Of a stretch of DNA of 64,000 bases, positions 26,153-38,100 are shown piece by piece. The stretch is from Siphlonurus alternatus. Its lineage: Eukaryota > Arthropoda > Insecta > Ephemeroptera > Siphlonuridae. The stretch lies in contig OX463778.1 in the NCBI GenBank assembly GCA_949825025.1, positions 34,860,616-34,924,615 of the forward strand, written 5' to 3'. Within the stretch, counting starts at the first letter, position 1. Each line of letters begins with the position of its first letter. A program made the position numbers and the translations under genes. The notes under the pieces are model-generated. The model worked only from the letters and a program-made list of their open reading frames with translations, did no database searches and was not told the origin of the DNA.

Positions 26153-29100
26153 TAAGAACAGTATTGCTAAATACCATTACTAACATTGAAAATCGTCAAT
26201 ATAACACACCATTTTAACTAATAAACATGAGCCTTGAATATATTATTATAATTTTTAATCTTCACAGCAGTATTGCATGTTAGATAATTTCTATTTTAAG
26301 TTGTTGTTTTATATTATTATTATAAAAAGAAACATTTATTATTTATCGAATATAAATTTACTTTTTTATTGTATTGTCAAAATAAAGTTGAATTTTAGAT
26401 TTAAAAAGTTTTTGTTATGTTTTGTAACATAATAAAATTTATATCTTTTTGACAATAACAAAATGAAATCGTATAAAAGTAAAGTGAAGGAATCAATATT
26501 ATTCATGAGAAGAAGGATAGAGGAAGAAGACTTTTGTGAGAGGCTTGTGTGGTCAGAGACTTAACTGTCGAGTGACACGAGAGAGAGAGAACAGGGAGGA
26601 AGGGTATCAGGGCGACTTATCGCAGGTATTAGTGACCCTCTTACCACAAAGTAAGAGAGAGAAAGGTGCAAGATTTGTTACTATAGCCAATGATGTGCTT
26701 ACCACTTTGCCAACTTATACTGTAGTTCATAGATGTTGAATTAAAAGTTACTTTTAATTAATTAATAAAATATTTTACATTGATTCTTATAATAAATACA
26801 ATTTAATTGCTTAAAAATATTTATAAAAATTGTGTAAATAAAATGGCTGTGTTATTTAGTGTTTATTTTTCTCTCAATTACTATAAAATTAAGGCCAATA
26901 ATTTAAGCACTTTTTCTCTTATTTATTCAAATATTACGATGTGAATGCCATGGTTATATTTCATAAATGTACGTAATATAACTCTATCTCTCTCGTTTTT
27001 CTCTCGCTCATTAATATGAAAGTAAAAAATTTTAGTACGTAAATTTAAATATAAAATTTTTCACGTCACAACTTGCACTCCGTAGCTAACACGAAGGCAA
27101 AGGTTAAATAAAAATACTCTGGTGAAAAGTAAAACCTAATATTATATACACCAGAGATCCATTTAAATTAAATTTAATTAAAATTATGCAAACATAAATT
27201 TAACTAGCAAATTATTACGTTATAAAATTCCTTTTTCTTTCACTTTTATGAAAAAAAAAACACTTTTAAATATTTTATTGAAACAAAATTCATATTTCAT
27301 ATTTAAGCAGTAACAGTATCAAAAGTGTTAAAATCCCTTAAGAACCCCTATTATGTATATAAGATAAACATAGATCCATCTTGTCACGTGCAATCAATAA
27401 ATCAAAGCTGTAAGAAATGTCAAACATAATTATTCTATAATAAAGCATATTATTTGACGTATCTCGTTGAATATAAATTTTAAATTATAGTTTTATCCAT
27501 TTTACATTTGAATAATTTTAATATTAAATTCTGTAGTTATCACTTCCATTTCAAAATATGAAATTACATCACAATCATTTCCTTTCATAAATCTTGTAAA
27601 AATAATAAAATAGATAACTACTATTCAAGTAGGTTCTTCATGCTCAAAAAAATTAAGCTTTTTTTTTTCAAAGTTTTTTGCGTAACATTCTGCGTGGTTT
27701 TGTACCATAGCTCTCTCCTCATGTCTACTGCACGACTGCAGGCTGGAAATGGATACGGAAGAACGATGCTCCGAGCAAAAAGGCAGTGGCGAAGAAAGTT
27801 TTCTGCCGTCTTCTATCTCTTTTACTTCTTCCCTTACTAGGGGCGGGTGGGCCAGGCGGGCACTTTTCTCAGTGATCTAATGGCACACAGCAGCAGAGAG
27901 AGTGGGAGCCAGGGGATCAGATCGCAGCAGGCCTCTCTCTACAAGCTCAAATGCACATCCTCACGGCCAAGTCTTACACATATAACCCTATATATACAGA
28001 AAAAAATACATATATATATATAGGATCTGCTTTTGTCATAACAGTTTAGATATCTCAAATATCATAAGGTTAATCTTGAATCAGGTTTCAAATTCTTATC
28101 AAAAATTGTTGAGATATTTTTATAATCCTGATTGAAATAATAAACAAGTTATTTCCGTACTTTATAGACATCGTCATCTCAGAATTGAGAAGGTACAAGT
28201 TTTTAAATGGATTTTCAACCTTTTCAGGTGAGATAAAACAGGTATAACTGCAGTAAAATATTCTTGCATTTTTCTAAATTTTAACCGAGGCATCGATGTG
28301 AAATAGATTTTGTAGTTTATCACCTATAGAAGTAAGGTATTTTTACCATTATTGGCATATTTTAGTATAAATGTAGCATATATGTTATATACTCATAAAT
28401 ACTAGGCATCCTTTCCATTTACAATTTCAGCACTATATATTGCAAGTAAGGTTATTTTCGAAGCTCTAACCATACATGAAATTATTTTGTATGATCTCAC
28501 TTTCAAATGTGTTTATATAGAGTGTAATCATTTCGTATTGAAAATGTTGGAAGCTAGAAAGTTGAAATTTATTATTGCTGATCTTGTAAATATTTTAACA
28601 AATGCAAATATGTAGAACAATATACCTACATTATAAAAAAATTGTATGTTACAACTTTATTATGAAAAATTATATATCATGTATTGAAAAATACTCTTCT
28701 TCTTCCAATACACTATTAATGTTTTTTTTTTTTTTTTTTTATTTTTTTTTATGCATGTCATGTATTGAAAATTATAAGCATTGAATTCATTTGAAACAGA
28801 ATATTTTTAACATTCTGAATTGTCGTGTCAGTGTATGCTTTATATTCAACCTCCTTTATAATACATTTAACAAAAACGACAAGCATACTAACATTAACTT
28901 GCACCATTCATTTTTTTTTTTTTTTATTCGCCAGAGTAAAACGAGTTTATGCAATATTTATGTGAGTTAATTTATACAGCTAACTGATGTAGAGCGGCGT
29001 ATATCCAAACTCTTTACATTGCATATAAATTAGGACATATATTTTATTTTTTAGCATGATATATAGAATTAGGATGCGCAAACACATTAGAGTAGTCTGA

Positions 29101-30889
29101 TAAATCTAAACAAGGCTGGGTTATATATTATGACGTACCGGCTAATTCCGGTAAGCTGGTCAAGTTAAAACAGGACGGCGAGGAGGGAGATTAAAGGGGA
29201 GAGAGCGATTATCCCGAGATGAAAGCACCACTGACACCTGCTGAGTCTCACTAATGTAAAATCAAGCTTAACGTTGATGCTACTGAGAAATAACACCTCT
29301 TGTGTTTCTAATTTTCTTTGATAATTTGTCATTATTAATCTCGTATTTTTTAATTAAAAATGAAAAAAAAAATTACCTTCTTTTGTTTTTCCTAATGATG
29401 GGACTTGGAAAATATTTTTTCTTTACTATAAAAACGTATATGAAAATATAATTTTTTTAAAATTTTATATTTTTTTAATTAATTTCTTCATCTTATAAGC
29501 CCAGAAAGATGATTTTTGACCGATACGTTTTGCGATGTATAAAGGAGCTAACTAATTTTTATAATGAAAATTCAAAATTTTCTATTTTATTTTACAATAA
29601 ATGAAACATAAAGTACTGAAACATTTAAAGATATAAATAAAATGACAAGCCTTTTAGATTTTTTTTAAAAGATATGTTGCATTTACTCTATTCTTGCCTA
29701 CACAGAAAAGTTATGTTCCACTTTTTTTTTTTAAATAAAAATCTTTAAATAATTTATGTTAAAAAATAAATGGCGTGTAAAAAAAGTGGTATTCAATCTT
29801 GTGGAGTAAATTATTTACTTCACTAACTTTATAGTCGATCAAAAAAAAAATCCGCAATAAACAACTTGGTACATATTTATTATAGAAGCAAGTGACGGGT
29901 AAAAAAATATAACATATATAAAAGTAAAAGAGAGTTAAAAAAATGCAAAAAAAAATCGTCAAGAGTTTTGTAAAGATGAGCTATGGTAGAAAATTTTTAC
30001 GTTCTTTTTAAAATGAACTCAATCATTTGCCATTGTTAGGAAACTGCTCGTTAAAAATTCCATTCGTATTCGCACACATTTTTTTGTTTGCTGTCTCGTC
30101 ACACGTTCAGCAGTAGAGTGGGGTGCGCCAAACCAACTTATTCATACATTCAGTATAGCAGGCAGCAGCACTGAATTATACTGCTTCGTCAGCGTATGAC
30201 GCTATTTGCAGAGCTAGTTTGAATTATAATTACTATCTATAATTATCATGACATGACATCAGCATGACGTCATTTTATGTTTAAATGTAATTTTATATTA
30301 TTATACAATTTCTAAACTTTTAATTAATTACATACTTTTTAATTAATGTAATTAAATAATGAAGCTAGTTAATTCTAGTTATAATACATACAAATTTTAT
30401 AACTTGCTGTCAATAATATATTGATGGTAGATTACTCTAAGTATTTATCTATGAGTACGTCATGTTGATCATTATTGTTATGTAGTACATCGTCAGCAAT
30501 CAGGGTTTATGTTAGGTTATATAGTTATACATAATCTCTAGTATTAATATGTGGAGCGAGATGAGAGAGAGAGAGAGAGATAGCAAGAGAGAGAGAAGAG
30601 CATATTATACAGTGAGAGTAAAGTAAGATTCCCACACTGCTTAGCTGAAACAAAATGATAGTGAAATTTTATTTATACGTCATTTAAATAAAAATGTACG
30701 ATCTGACTATACATTAACATAGCCGAATCGGACCGGAAATTTTTATTCGAATTACAATATATATTATGCAAACATGATAACAGGACTGTTTCAAGGTTCC
30801 ATTCAACACAATAAAACCATTTCCGTCTACTTCCTGTATAAATTTTAAAGCAATTTGACTGTAGTGTTCTGAATAGATTATATTGCAGC

Positions 30890-31090
30890 TCCGTTCTCAC
30901 GTGTCCCGGCTAGAACGGGCCCGAGAGACATTCAAGTTTCCCATGGAAAGGGGCGGTCCCTGTAGAGGTGCCCAGCTTGTGGAAGGGGGCGTGGTCCCTC
31001 ACGGCAACAAAGGTCACGGCAAAGGTCAAGCTGATAGCCTTGACACTTGCTGACGTAAGTGAGCAAAGAGTCGCTCATCACAAACCCCCT
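30890..31090. promoter_or_regulatory. GC-richer island
   Basis: CCCGGCTAGAACGGGCCCGA and GGAAAGGGGCGGTCCC, then GGGGGCGTGGTCCC. The 87-codon plus frame at 30968 starts here and runs into AT-rich sequence. Regulatory role inferred. Confidence 0.3.
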
Positions 31091-33039
31091 GGAACTTTAT
31101 TAATACCTACAAATTTAATAAAATTTAATAGATATATAAGAATATTTTATCAAAACATTAAAATTTATTTATTTGTAACAATTTTAAATTTTGATATTTT
31201 TGTCACGATTTTAAGCTTTTTAATTAAATAATGCAATACCATCTTCAATTGAATGTGAGGGTGTTGGCAGAGTCTACTGAGAAGCAGGATTGTTTGTTAA
31301 TGTGTTCAAATATATATCAAATTAAGGTCATAAAAAAGCAGCTTTAAATGTTCAAAAAGTTTAGACAATTGTATTAATGATAATTAATTTAAAATAGGAC
31401 TTGCTATTCTGATAATATTTGTCTCAAAAATTTTAAAACTTATATAAAAAATTATATTTTAAAGCAGCAGAATCATCTAAACCAGCTAAATCTTAACGTA
31501 ATCTATAAAAAAACATTATATTTTTCTAGTTCCTACACATAAAAAATCGAAAATTCATTAATTACATCATCGTGCAATTTCGAAAAAAAAGCTGTACTAC
31601 ATTTTAAGGTAAATAAAACACACAAAATAGCCCTATAATAACATTAAATCACTGCAGTATCAATTAATTGTCACTATAGTAACGTTTTAAGACCATTCTA
31701 TTTTAATAGGATAGAAAATTAGTTGAAATTTATTATAACTATCCATTAAATAAATTTGTGTTTTATCCATTGTGTATACTAAAAGTAGCTATTACCATTG
31801 TTATACTGCAGATTCATAGTCTGCACAATTAAGCCCAATGTTATATGAGTCATAAAGACTACTCTAGTAGTAGCACATATTATGTTGCACGCTTATTAAT
31901 GGACGATGCATTTCACTCAAGCAAGAAGTTGGGGCATTCCTAACTTTCTGTTGTCATGAATTATGGAAACAAGTACAACAAACAATCGTATTGTTACTGT
32001 CTATAATGTACACTTGAGCTGACAGCAACAATGCACAAACTTTCTTAAGCTATTGTAGCAGAACAACAATATAACGCCGTAAGAATTCAATACATGCGTA
32101 TAGAATATGAGAAGGGTGTTGTTATATTTTGTACTTGTATAAAAATGTGCACATTTTTTTGTAATTATTCTACAAGTCGTATAGTATACTAAAACCCAAG
32201 CTGGAATAGTTGTCGAATTTTTTATATAAAATATTTTAATGCCAAAAACAATCATTAATAATAGAATTGTTCTCACATGATGAGATTTAATTTTATTTGT
32301 GATTAGATATCTGATAAATTATATGGATGAGAATTAGTTGCAAGGCAATTATCTAAGCAAATTATTCACAAATAATAGTACTCGTAGAGTAATTGTGATA
32401 AAGAGAGTAAATTATATAGGGAAATAATTTGTTTTTATTGTTCTTAAGCTCAAAATTGGAAGGTATGCAGTGAATATAGGAAATCTAAGTTATGAATGTC
32501 TAAAACAGATAAGCATTGTTAATCATATACACCAAATATTACGTTTGACATACGTAATGTAAGAGTCTGTGAGACAGAGAGATTTGTGCAACGCATTCTT
32601 GATATCCCATTCTGTACCTGAATTTCAAAGCAATAATAAAGTAGAAACAGCACTTTTTAGTTAATAATATTGAATAATTTTGCAAGTAATTAAAGATAAT
32701 TTGTAATTAGTTTTCAGTTATATATATTGTGAAATAAAAACGAACAAAGGATGAAATAGTTTTTTAAAAGATTATAAGTAAAATAAATGACGATAATGGA
32801 TTAATTAATTTAAAACAAAAAATGTTGAAATCTAACGAAAAAGAGAACAATAATCGTAAGTAGATTAAAAAAAAGGTATTATACGAAAAAAAAAAATAAT
32901 AAAAATGAAGCCCAACGCAACAAAAATGTTATGAAAACAAAAAAGGAAAAAATCATCAGAATTTATTTTTGATTGTGTGGTTATAAAATCGAAAGTCCAT
33001 CACTTTTCTTTTTTTTTTATATATACATAATATGACAAA

Positions 33040-33512
33040 GAAAAGGTTCGATCTATCGTGAATGAATAGTGTTTGTTACACGTGCCCCATTTCAAATAGA
33101 GCGTTGTGGATGGGGGTATATATCTCGCATGATTTCTCTTGTGCGTGCTAGAAAGAGAACACATTCGTCACTGGCAAGCATGCAAGAAGAACTTTCCTTA
33201 CGATTCTGCTAACAGATGAGTAATGCAAAGATAGACGGGCGCCTCTTCGTCCTTCCTAAGGATCAAAATACCATTTTTGATTCAGGACGTTTGCATCAAT
33301 AGATATCTCATATTCGCTCCTCCTCTCTTAGTCGGAAAAAAAAAAAGAATTGATAGCCCTCGTGTTAGTTATGATGCGTCATCCCTTTGCTTTAGAGTCC
33401 AGTGCATGGGCAGCACTTTTCCTCTCATTCTCTCCCTTTAATATAACGGCAACAGTGGTGGTGGCCAGAGCCTATGTAACCGGCTACTGGGGCTTTTAGT
33501 GAGGGTGGAGAA

Positions 33513-33519
<7 letters not shown>
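33040..33519. promoter_or_regulatory. Long GC-richer island before an (AG)n tract
   Basis: Carries ACACGTGCCCC, GAGTAATGCAAAGATAG and GACGTTTGCATCAATAG (POU-like words), then GTGGTGGTGGCCAGAG. The island and the (AG)n tract are contiguous, a pairing also seen at 5095, 55617 and 56914. Confidence 0.3.

Positions 33520-33587
<68 letters not shown>
33520..33587. repeat. (AG)n microsatellite
   Basis: About 33 AG units at the end of the island 33040-33510. Confidence 0.97.
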
Positions 33588-33589
<2 letters not shown>

Positions 33590-34294
33590 CCCTACAATAG
33601 TTTACGCTGCTACAGAGAGAGTGAACGAACGAACAAGTGTATGTATGCATCTACTACAAATCAATTACCATAGCTTTCAACGTTTCACTCAATTCACTTA
33701 TACTATCGTATAGGGTTGCATCTTTTGTATAAAGAAAAAAAAAAAAAAAAAAGAATGAATCCCTTGTCATATTTCTGTCAATATTTGTAAAAAGAATTAT
33801 CGCTAAAATCAAAAAATTTCCTCTTATATTTTCCCCTTTCACCCAATGCCCTATCATAATATATTGATAGTTAATAGAAAATTGAATAATAAATACATCA
33901 TGCCATCGATGTAGTTTTTCTGATGACCGTAACAAATTATCATGTTTCAAGTTAGGATCTTTTGTAATCTATTAATAAAATTTATATAAATGTGTGTTTA
34001 CTACTATTACTAATAACTCAACTGGAAATGCTTTTAATGTCTATTGCCATAATGTAGTTTACGATCTATTTCTGAATATTGATACTAAAAATAAATAAAT
34101 CAATGTTCATATTTCTGTGTAAAGTAAAATACACGTGTCATCAATAGCTAACAACAAAAGCATGTTATGATATAGGTTAAAAAAACGCCTGAAGCAATGT
34201 AATTATGCTCATGTATATATAGTGTGTTCGAAAATACTGACATTTTTAAAATCACATAAAATGATTACGTTCATATTAGTGCTGTCGAAATTTT

Positions 34295-34586
34295 TCGGAT
34301 TTTCGGATTCCGGATTTCTAAAGCTCCGGAATCCGCTTTTTTAGGAGATCCGAAATCCGAAAAGCGGATATCGGATTCAAAGCGGATATCGGATTCAAAG
34401 CGGATTTCGGATTTTATCGGATATCGGATGCAAAGCGGATTTCGGATTTTATCGGATATCGGATTCAAAGCGGATATCGGATTTTATCGGATATCGGATT
34501 TTATCGGATATCGGATGCAAAGCGGATTTCGGATTTTATCGGATATCGGATTCAAAGCGGATTTCGGATTCGATCGGATATCGGAT
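34295..34586. repeat. Left subterminal CGGATATC/CGGATTTT array
   Basis: Irregular tandem words GCGGATTTCGGATTTTATC and GGATATCGGATTCAAAGC, with many GATATC sites. It faces the array at the other end of the element. Open frames on the minus strand through it are repeat artefacts. Such subterminal arrays are where hAT transposases usually bind; that role is inferred. Confidence 0.85.
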
Positions 34587-34884
34587 TTGTAAAAACTTGT
34601 AAAAAAACGAATACATGTATTTTGACTCGAAAAAATTAATATATTTTGCTGTGTTACGTAAACTAAACTCAATAAAACTGTAAACACTATATAGCTGTTT
34701 GTAACTAAATACTGAATAAAATAGTTTAATTAATAGTATTAATAAATACACTGCTATTACGCTATTACTGCTATAACATAGAAAATCTGTAATAAATATA
34801 CGTATTTACTAAATAGTGTAAATAGAATGGATACTATATTAAATATCGATTTTTGCTGATGAATTAACCTTTCAACCTTATGTC

Positions 34885-34889
34885 CCATA

Positions 34890-34928
<39 letters not shown>

Positions 34929-35092
34929 GTATAATTGCAGTACATTGTATAATTAATGTATAAATTGTAATGTATATGATCATATATATATCTATATATC
35001 TAAAAGTATCTATATCTACAGGCTACATGTTCACTATAACTATAGTATCTGTATCTACTATATCTATATATATATTATAATATATATATATA
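34885..35092. repeat. TA-rich low-complexity stretch inside the hAT-like element
   Basis: Runs of TATATA with TATCTA interruptions, left of internal repeat copy 1. No other feature seen. Confidence 0.85.
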
Positions 35093-35223
35093 TTTATAGC
35101 TAGAATTTCATTTACGCATTTATATAGCCATTTACTAAAGAAATGTATAATTTTTATTTATTTTAATATTTGTAATGCGAATTTGATTCTGAGCTATAAT
35201 ATTGGAGGATTTTCGTTGGCTAT
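35093..35223 (+). repeat. Internal direct repeat, copy 1
   Basis: Shares TTTATAGC, TTTCATTTACGCATTTATA, GCCATTTACTAAAGAAATGT and GGAGGATTTTCGTTGGCTAT with 35609-35737, at high identity over about 130 bp. It lies between the left array and the nested MITE, in a TA-rich stretch. Confidence 0.85.
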
Positions 35224-35408
35224 ATATATATACTATATAGTATAGATAGTATAGAAAATAAACTATATTTAATATTCATATTATTATTTATATTAATATA
35301 TGATATAAAAATATATACTATATATATTATATAAGCATATTATATAAATATATATTTAAATTTAAAATATGCGATTATGCGAATGAATATACGAGCGGTC
35401 ATTATATT

Positions 35409-35554
35409 CAGGCGCGCGGTGGGCGATGAGGGCGATCGCCCCCCCCCCCCCAAAGTTCCCAAAATATACATTCAATGTGTTACCACCCCCACCATCCTCG
35501 CACTCAAAATTTTAACATTGCGGAATAGGGCAATGCGAGCTGGATCCGCCCCTG
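35409..35554. mobile_element. 146-bp hAT-like MITE nested in the larger hAT-like element
   Basis: Flanked by a perfect 8-bp direct repeat ATTATATT (35401-35408, 35555-35562). The right end on the minus strand is CAGGGGCGGATCCAG, a familiar hAT terminus; the left end CAGGCGCGCGGTGGGCG is a weaker match. It contains a C13-14 run (35438-35451). It inserted after the host element was in place. A 62-aa open frame across it is not a gene. Confidence 0.75.
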
Positions 35555-35608
35555 ATTATATTTAGAAATTAGATTATTTAGATTTTAAGCTATTTACTAG
35601 TTTATTAA

Positions 35609-35737
35609 TTTATAGCATTTCATTTACGCATTTATAGAGCCATTTACTAAAGAAATGTATAATTTTTATTTATTTTAATATTTGTAATGCGAATTTGATC
35701 CCAAGCTATAATATATTGGAGGATTTTCGTTGGCTAT
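35609..35737 (+). repeat. Internal direct repeat, copy 2
   Basis: Second copy of the segment at 35093-35223, with a few substitutions (GATCCCAAGC for GATTCTGAGC, and ATATATT for ATATT). The copies sit about 516 bp apart on either side of the nested 146-bp element. Confidence 0.85.
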
Positions 35738-36269
35738 TTTTTAGCTCGCATCAGGTTGGGCTGTGCAGGTTCCAAAACTTGCTGCTAGTGGAATTTGTTT
35801 GCTTTATAGCTGCTATAGTGCTTACCAACCTCGTAATATCATCATGTGTTTATTAGGGTTCAAAACTCTCTATTATTTTTGTCATGAAATTTGCAATCAA
35901 ATTTGTAATATATAAAACATGAAAACTAAACAAACGTAACGCAGTTTAAAGCACTTTAAACATCCTTTATTTTATGGTCCTTTACTTTAATTTTCAATAT
36001 TTTGTAAACAAATTAAAAAGCACCAATATTTAAAAATTGTTAAAATTTTAAAAACGTACCGTATTCCTGCATCATTTCGTCCGCTACATTCGACAATTTT
36101 ACTATTCGACGTCTACATCAAGCACGTGCAGTGATTCTGCGGAATTTGGTCTTGCATTTTTTTGCAAGCTAGTCTGTTGAAATTTTAATAGAGTTGAGTT
36201 TAAAATTATACTTGTTTCGTTCTTATACAAGTTATTTAAATATTAATGAATAAAAACTAAAAACTGTAT

Positions 36270-36600
36270 TCCGATTGAATCCGATATCCGATTTGAATCA
36301 GAAATCCGTTTTGAATCTAAAATCCGCTTCAAATTCAAAATCCGAAATCCGATTCAAATTCGGAATCCGATTCAAATTCGGAATCCGTTTCAAATTCGGA
36401 ATCCGATTCAAATTCGGAATCCGATTCAAATTCGGAATCCGAAATCCGATTCAAATTCGGAATCCGATTGAAATTCGGAATCCGTTTCAAATTCGGAATC
36501 CGAAATCCGATTTGAATCCGATATCCGTTCGCAAAGATCGGATTTTGAATCCGCTTTCCAATAGGAATCCGAAAAACGGATTTTCGGATTTCGGATTTTT
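36270..36600. repeat. Right subterminal AATCCGATTCAAATTCGG array
   Basis: About 18-bp units AATCCGATTCAAATTCGG and variants with AATCCGTTTCAAATTCGG, repeated roughly ten times. The orientation is opposite to the left array. Predicted peptides of the IRFKFG type on the plus strand are artefacts of the 18-bp period. Confidence 0.85.
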
Positions 36601-37589
36601 TAAAATCCGGAATTCGGATATCAAAAAAAGCGGATTTCAACAGCACTAGTTCATATGTTGTAACGGCGAACATTCTTTTGAGTTATGACTTTTAGGGATT
36701 TTATTGATACGTGAATAACACAGATGTATGTACATACTTGCGCATTATAAAAACTTTGTACCATCAAACTATGTTTTTACGACTTCTTGTACGCACCAAA
36801 CTAGACTCGCAAAAAGGTCATTTTAGTATGATAGGATTTGTATCTCATGCATGTTTTCATGCTGAATGAACTTTAATGTATATAAGGCACGATGTTGGCA
36901 TGTAATCCTTTTTGCAGCAAATCTACAAAAAAAATCATTTCTTTTCACTGTTCATCACTGACACCTTTATCCTAAATTGAAAATAAAAATCAACGTCATC
37001 GTTTTCCTAAGAGAATTTATTTATTTTTGGACTGTGTATTCTCCTCCATTTTTATAAAAAAAAAATAACTTCTGTGGCTGCATAATTTTTCATTGTATAA
37101 AGATATATCTTTTCTATATAAAAAAAATATAATGTTTTCAAAATACAAACTTAAATCGTACTGAAAAAATCGTTGACGTCATAGTCATGCAAATATTTAG
37201 CACGTATAGGGAAAAGCGTTACATGACTAAAAATTTACTAAATTTGGCGTCGTGGAGCTTACAGAACGATTTAAGGGTGTTAAAGATGTCGTACAAAAAT
37301 TGACAGTTAGTTATAATTGGATAGTTCTGTTAGTTCAAATTCATATTAACTTAGTAATCTTACTATTATGTTATATAAACTATTTCTTGTCAACAAAAAT
37401 TCTAAAGTCTCTCTGTTTCAGATAACATACATCCCAGTGCCAAATTGTTAACTTCTTCAACCATTATATATTGTATATTATTATGTATTAGAGCCTTTTA
37501 GGTATCCAAATATTTATGTATTTCAATTTACCATGTAAAAATATTATAATTCATTTATTAAAAAAATATATATTTTCACAAGCTATGTA

Positions 37590-37666
37590 AAACTCTATGG
37601 CTAAAGAGGGATTAAATTCCCTAAATAGCCTCAGCCCTTGAGGCTGAATGTACAATAAATAAATAG
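37590..37666 (+). mobile_element. Possible LINE 3' tail
   Basis: GCCTCAGCCCTTGAGGCTGA forms a small stem-loop followed by ATGTACAATAAATAAATAG. This layout resembles the 3' tail of some non-LTR retroelements. No coding part is visible upstream. Confidence 0.3.
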
Positions 37667-37789
37667 TTCTGTTATTCTGTATCCAAATATGCATGCAATA
37701 TAAAAATTCAACCATTATAAAACTAAGTCACGTATTAACTAATAATTTATACCTTCATCAGTTGTGCTATTAATTAGATGTTACTAGCG

Positions 37790-38100
37790 TGTGATTGAGA
37801 GGCCATTAGTGTTAAACAACAGCAGTGGCTAGACTTGCACGTGTACCGGACGTGAAAAAAGATATTATTGTGATCCGAAGCAGTTCCAGACAATGATATT
37901 TTTTGTTTGTGCTGACACGCCCGCCGCACCAGTTGTTGTTGACAGCAGTAAGACTCAGGGGAGGTATCAAGACAACCCCACGTCTAATTTGTAATGTCGC
38001 ACCCTCCTAGAGGGCGTGGCACATCCCTCATGCCATGACACCCTCTCTGATATAAGCTGGAGATGACGTAACGAACTATCCACCGCAACTTAACTTGCCG
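37790..38100. promoter_or_regulatory. GC-richer island with CTCF-like word
   Basis: CACCCTCCTAGAGGGCGTGG (38001-38020 region) fits the vertebrate-type CTCF core AGRKGGCR. GCACGTGTACCGG and CACGCCCGCCGCACC lie in the same island. Confidence 0.35.

Larger units (their letters stand above)
26153..34268. other. AT-rich desert with islands
   Basis: GC-richer patches at about 26500-26740, 27690-27980, 29110-29270, 30060-30200, 30890-31090 and 33040-33650. A T19 run lies near 28722. TGACGTCA occurs at 30265. The open frames here are short and AT-driven. Confidence 0.6.
34277..36648. mobile_element. 2.37-kb non-autonomous hAT-like element with CGGAT subterminal arrays
   Basis: A perfect 8-bp target duplication GTTCATAT flanks it (34269-34276 and 36649-36656). 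Ends are TAGTGCTGTCGAAA and, on the other strand, TAGTGCTGTTGAAA. Both termini carry arrays of short CGGAT-containing words: CGGATATCGGATT with TTTAT or CAAAG linkers on the left (about 34295-34586), and AATCCGATTCAAATTCGG on the right (about 36270-36600), in mirror orientation. 8-bp duplications and a short TIR beginning YAGxGCTG fit the hAT superfamily. There is no transposase, so it must move with help from another copy. The interior is AT-rich and holds a nested element and a duplicated segment. Confidence 0.85.

Noticed and set aside
36275..36673. 112-124 codon frames with repeated FKFGIR or ESDSEFE peptides
   Set aside because: They translate the 18-bp subterminal array of the hAT-like element; an 18-bp period keeps all frames open.
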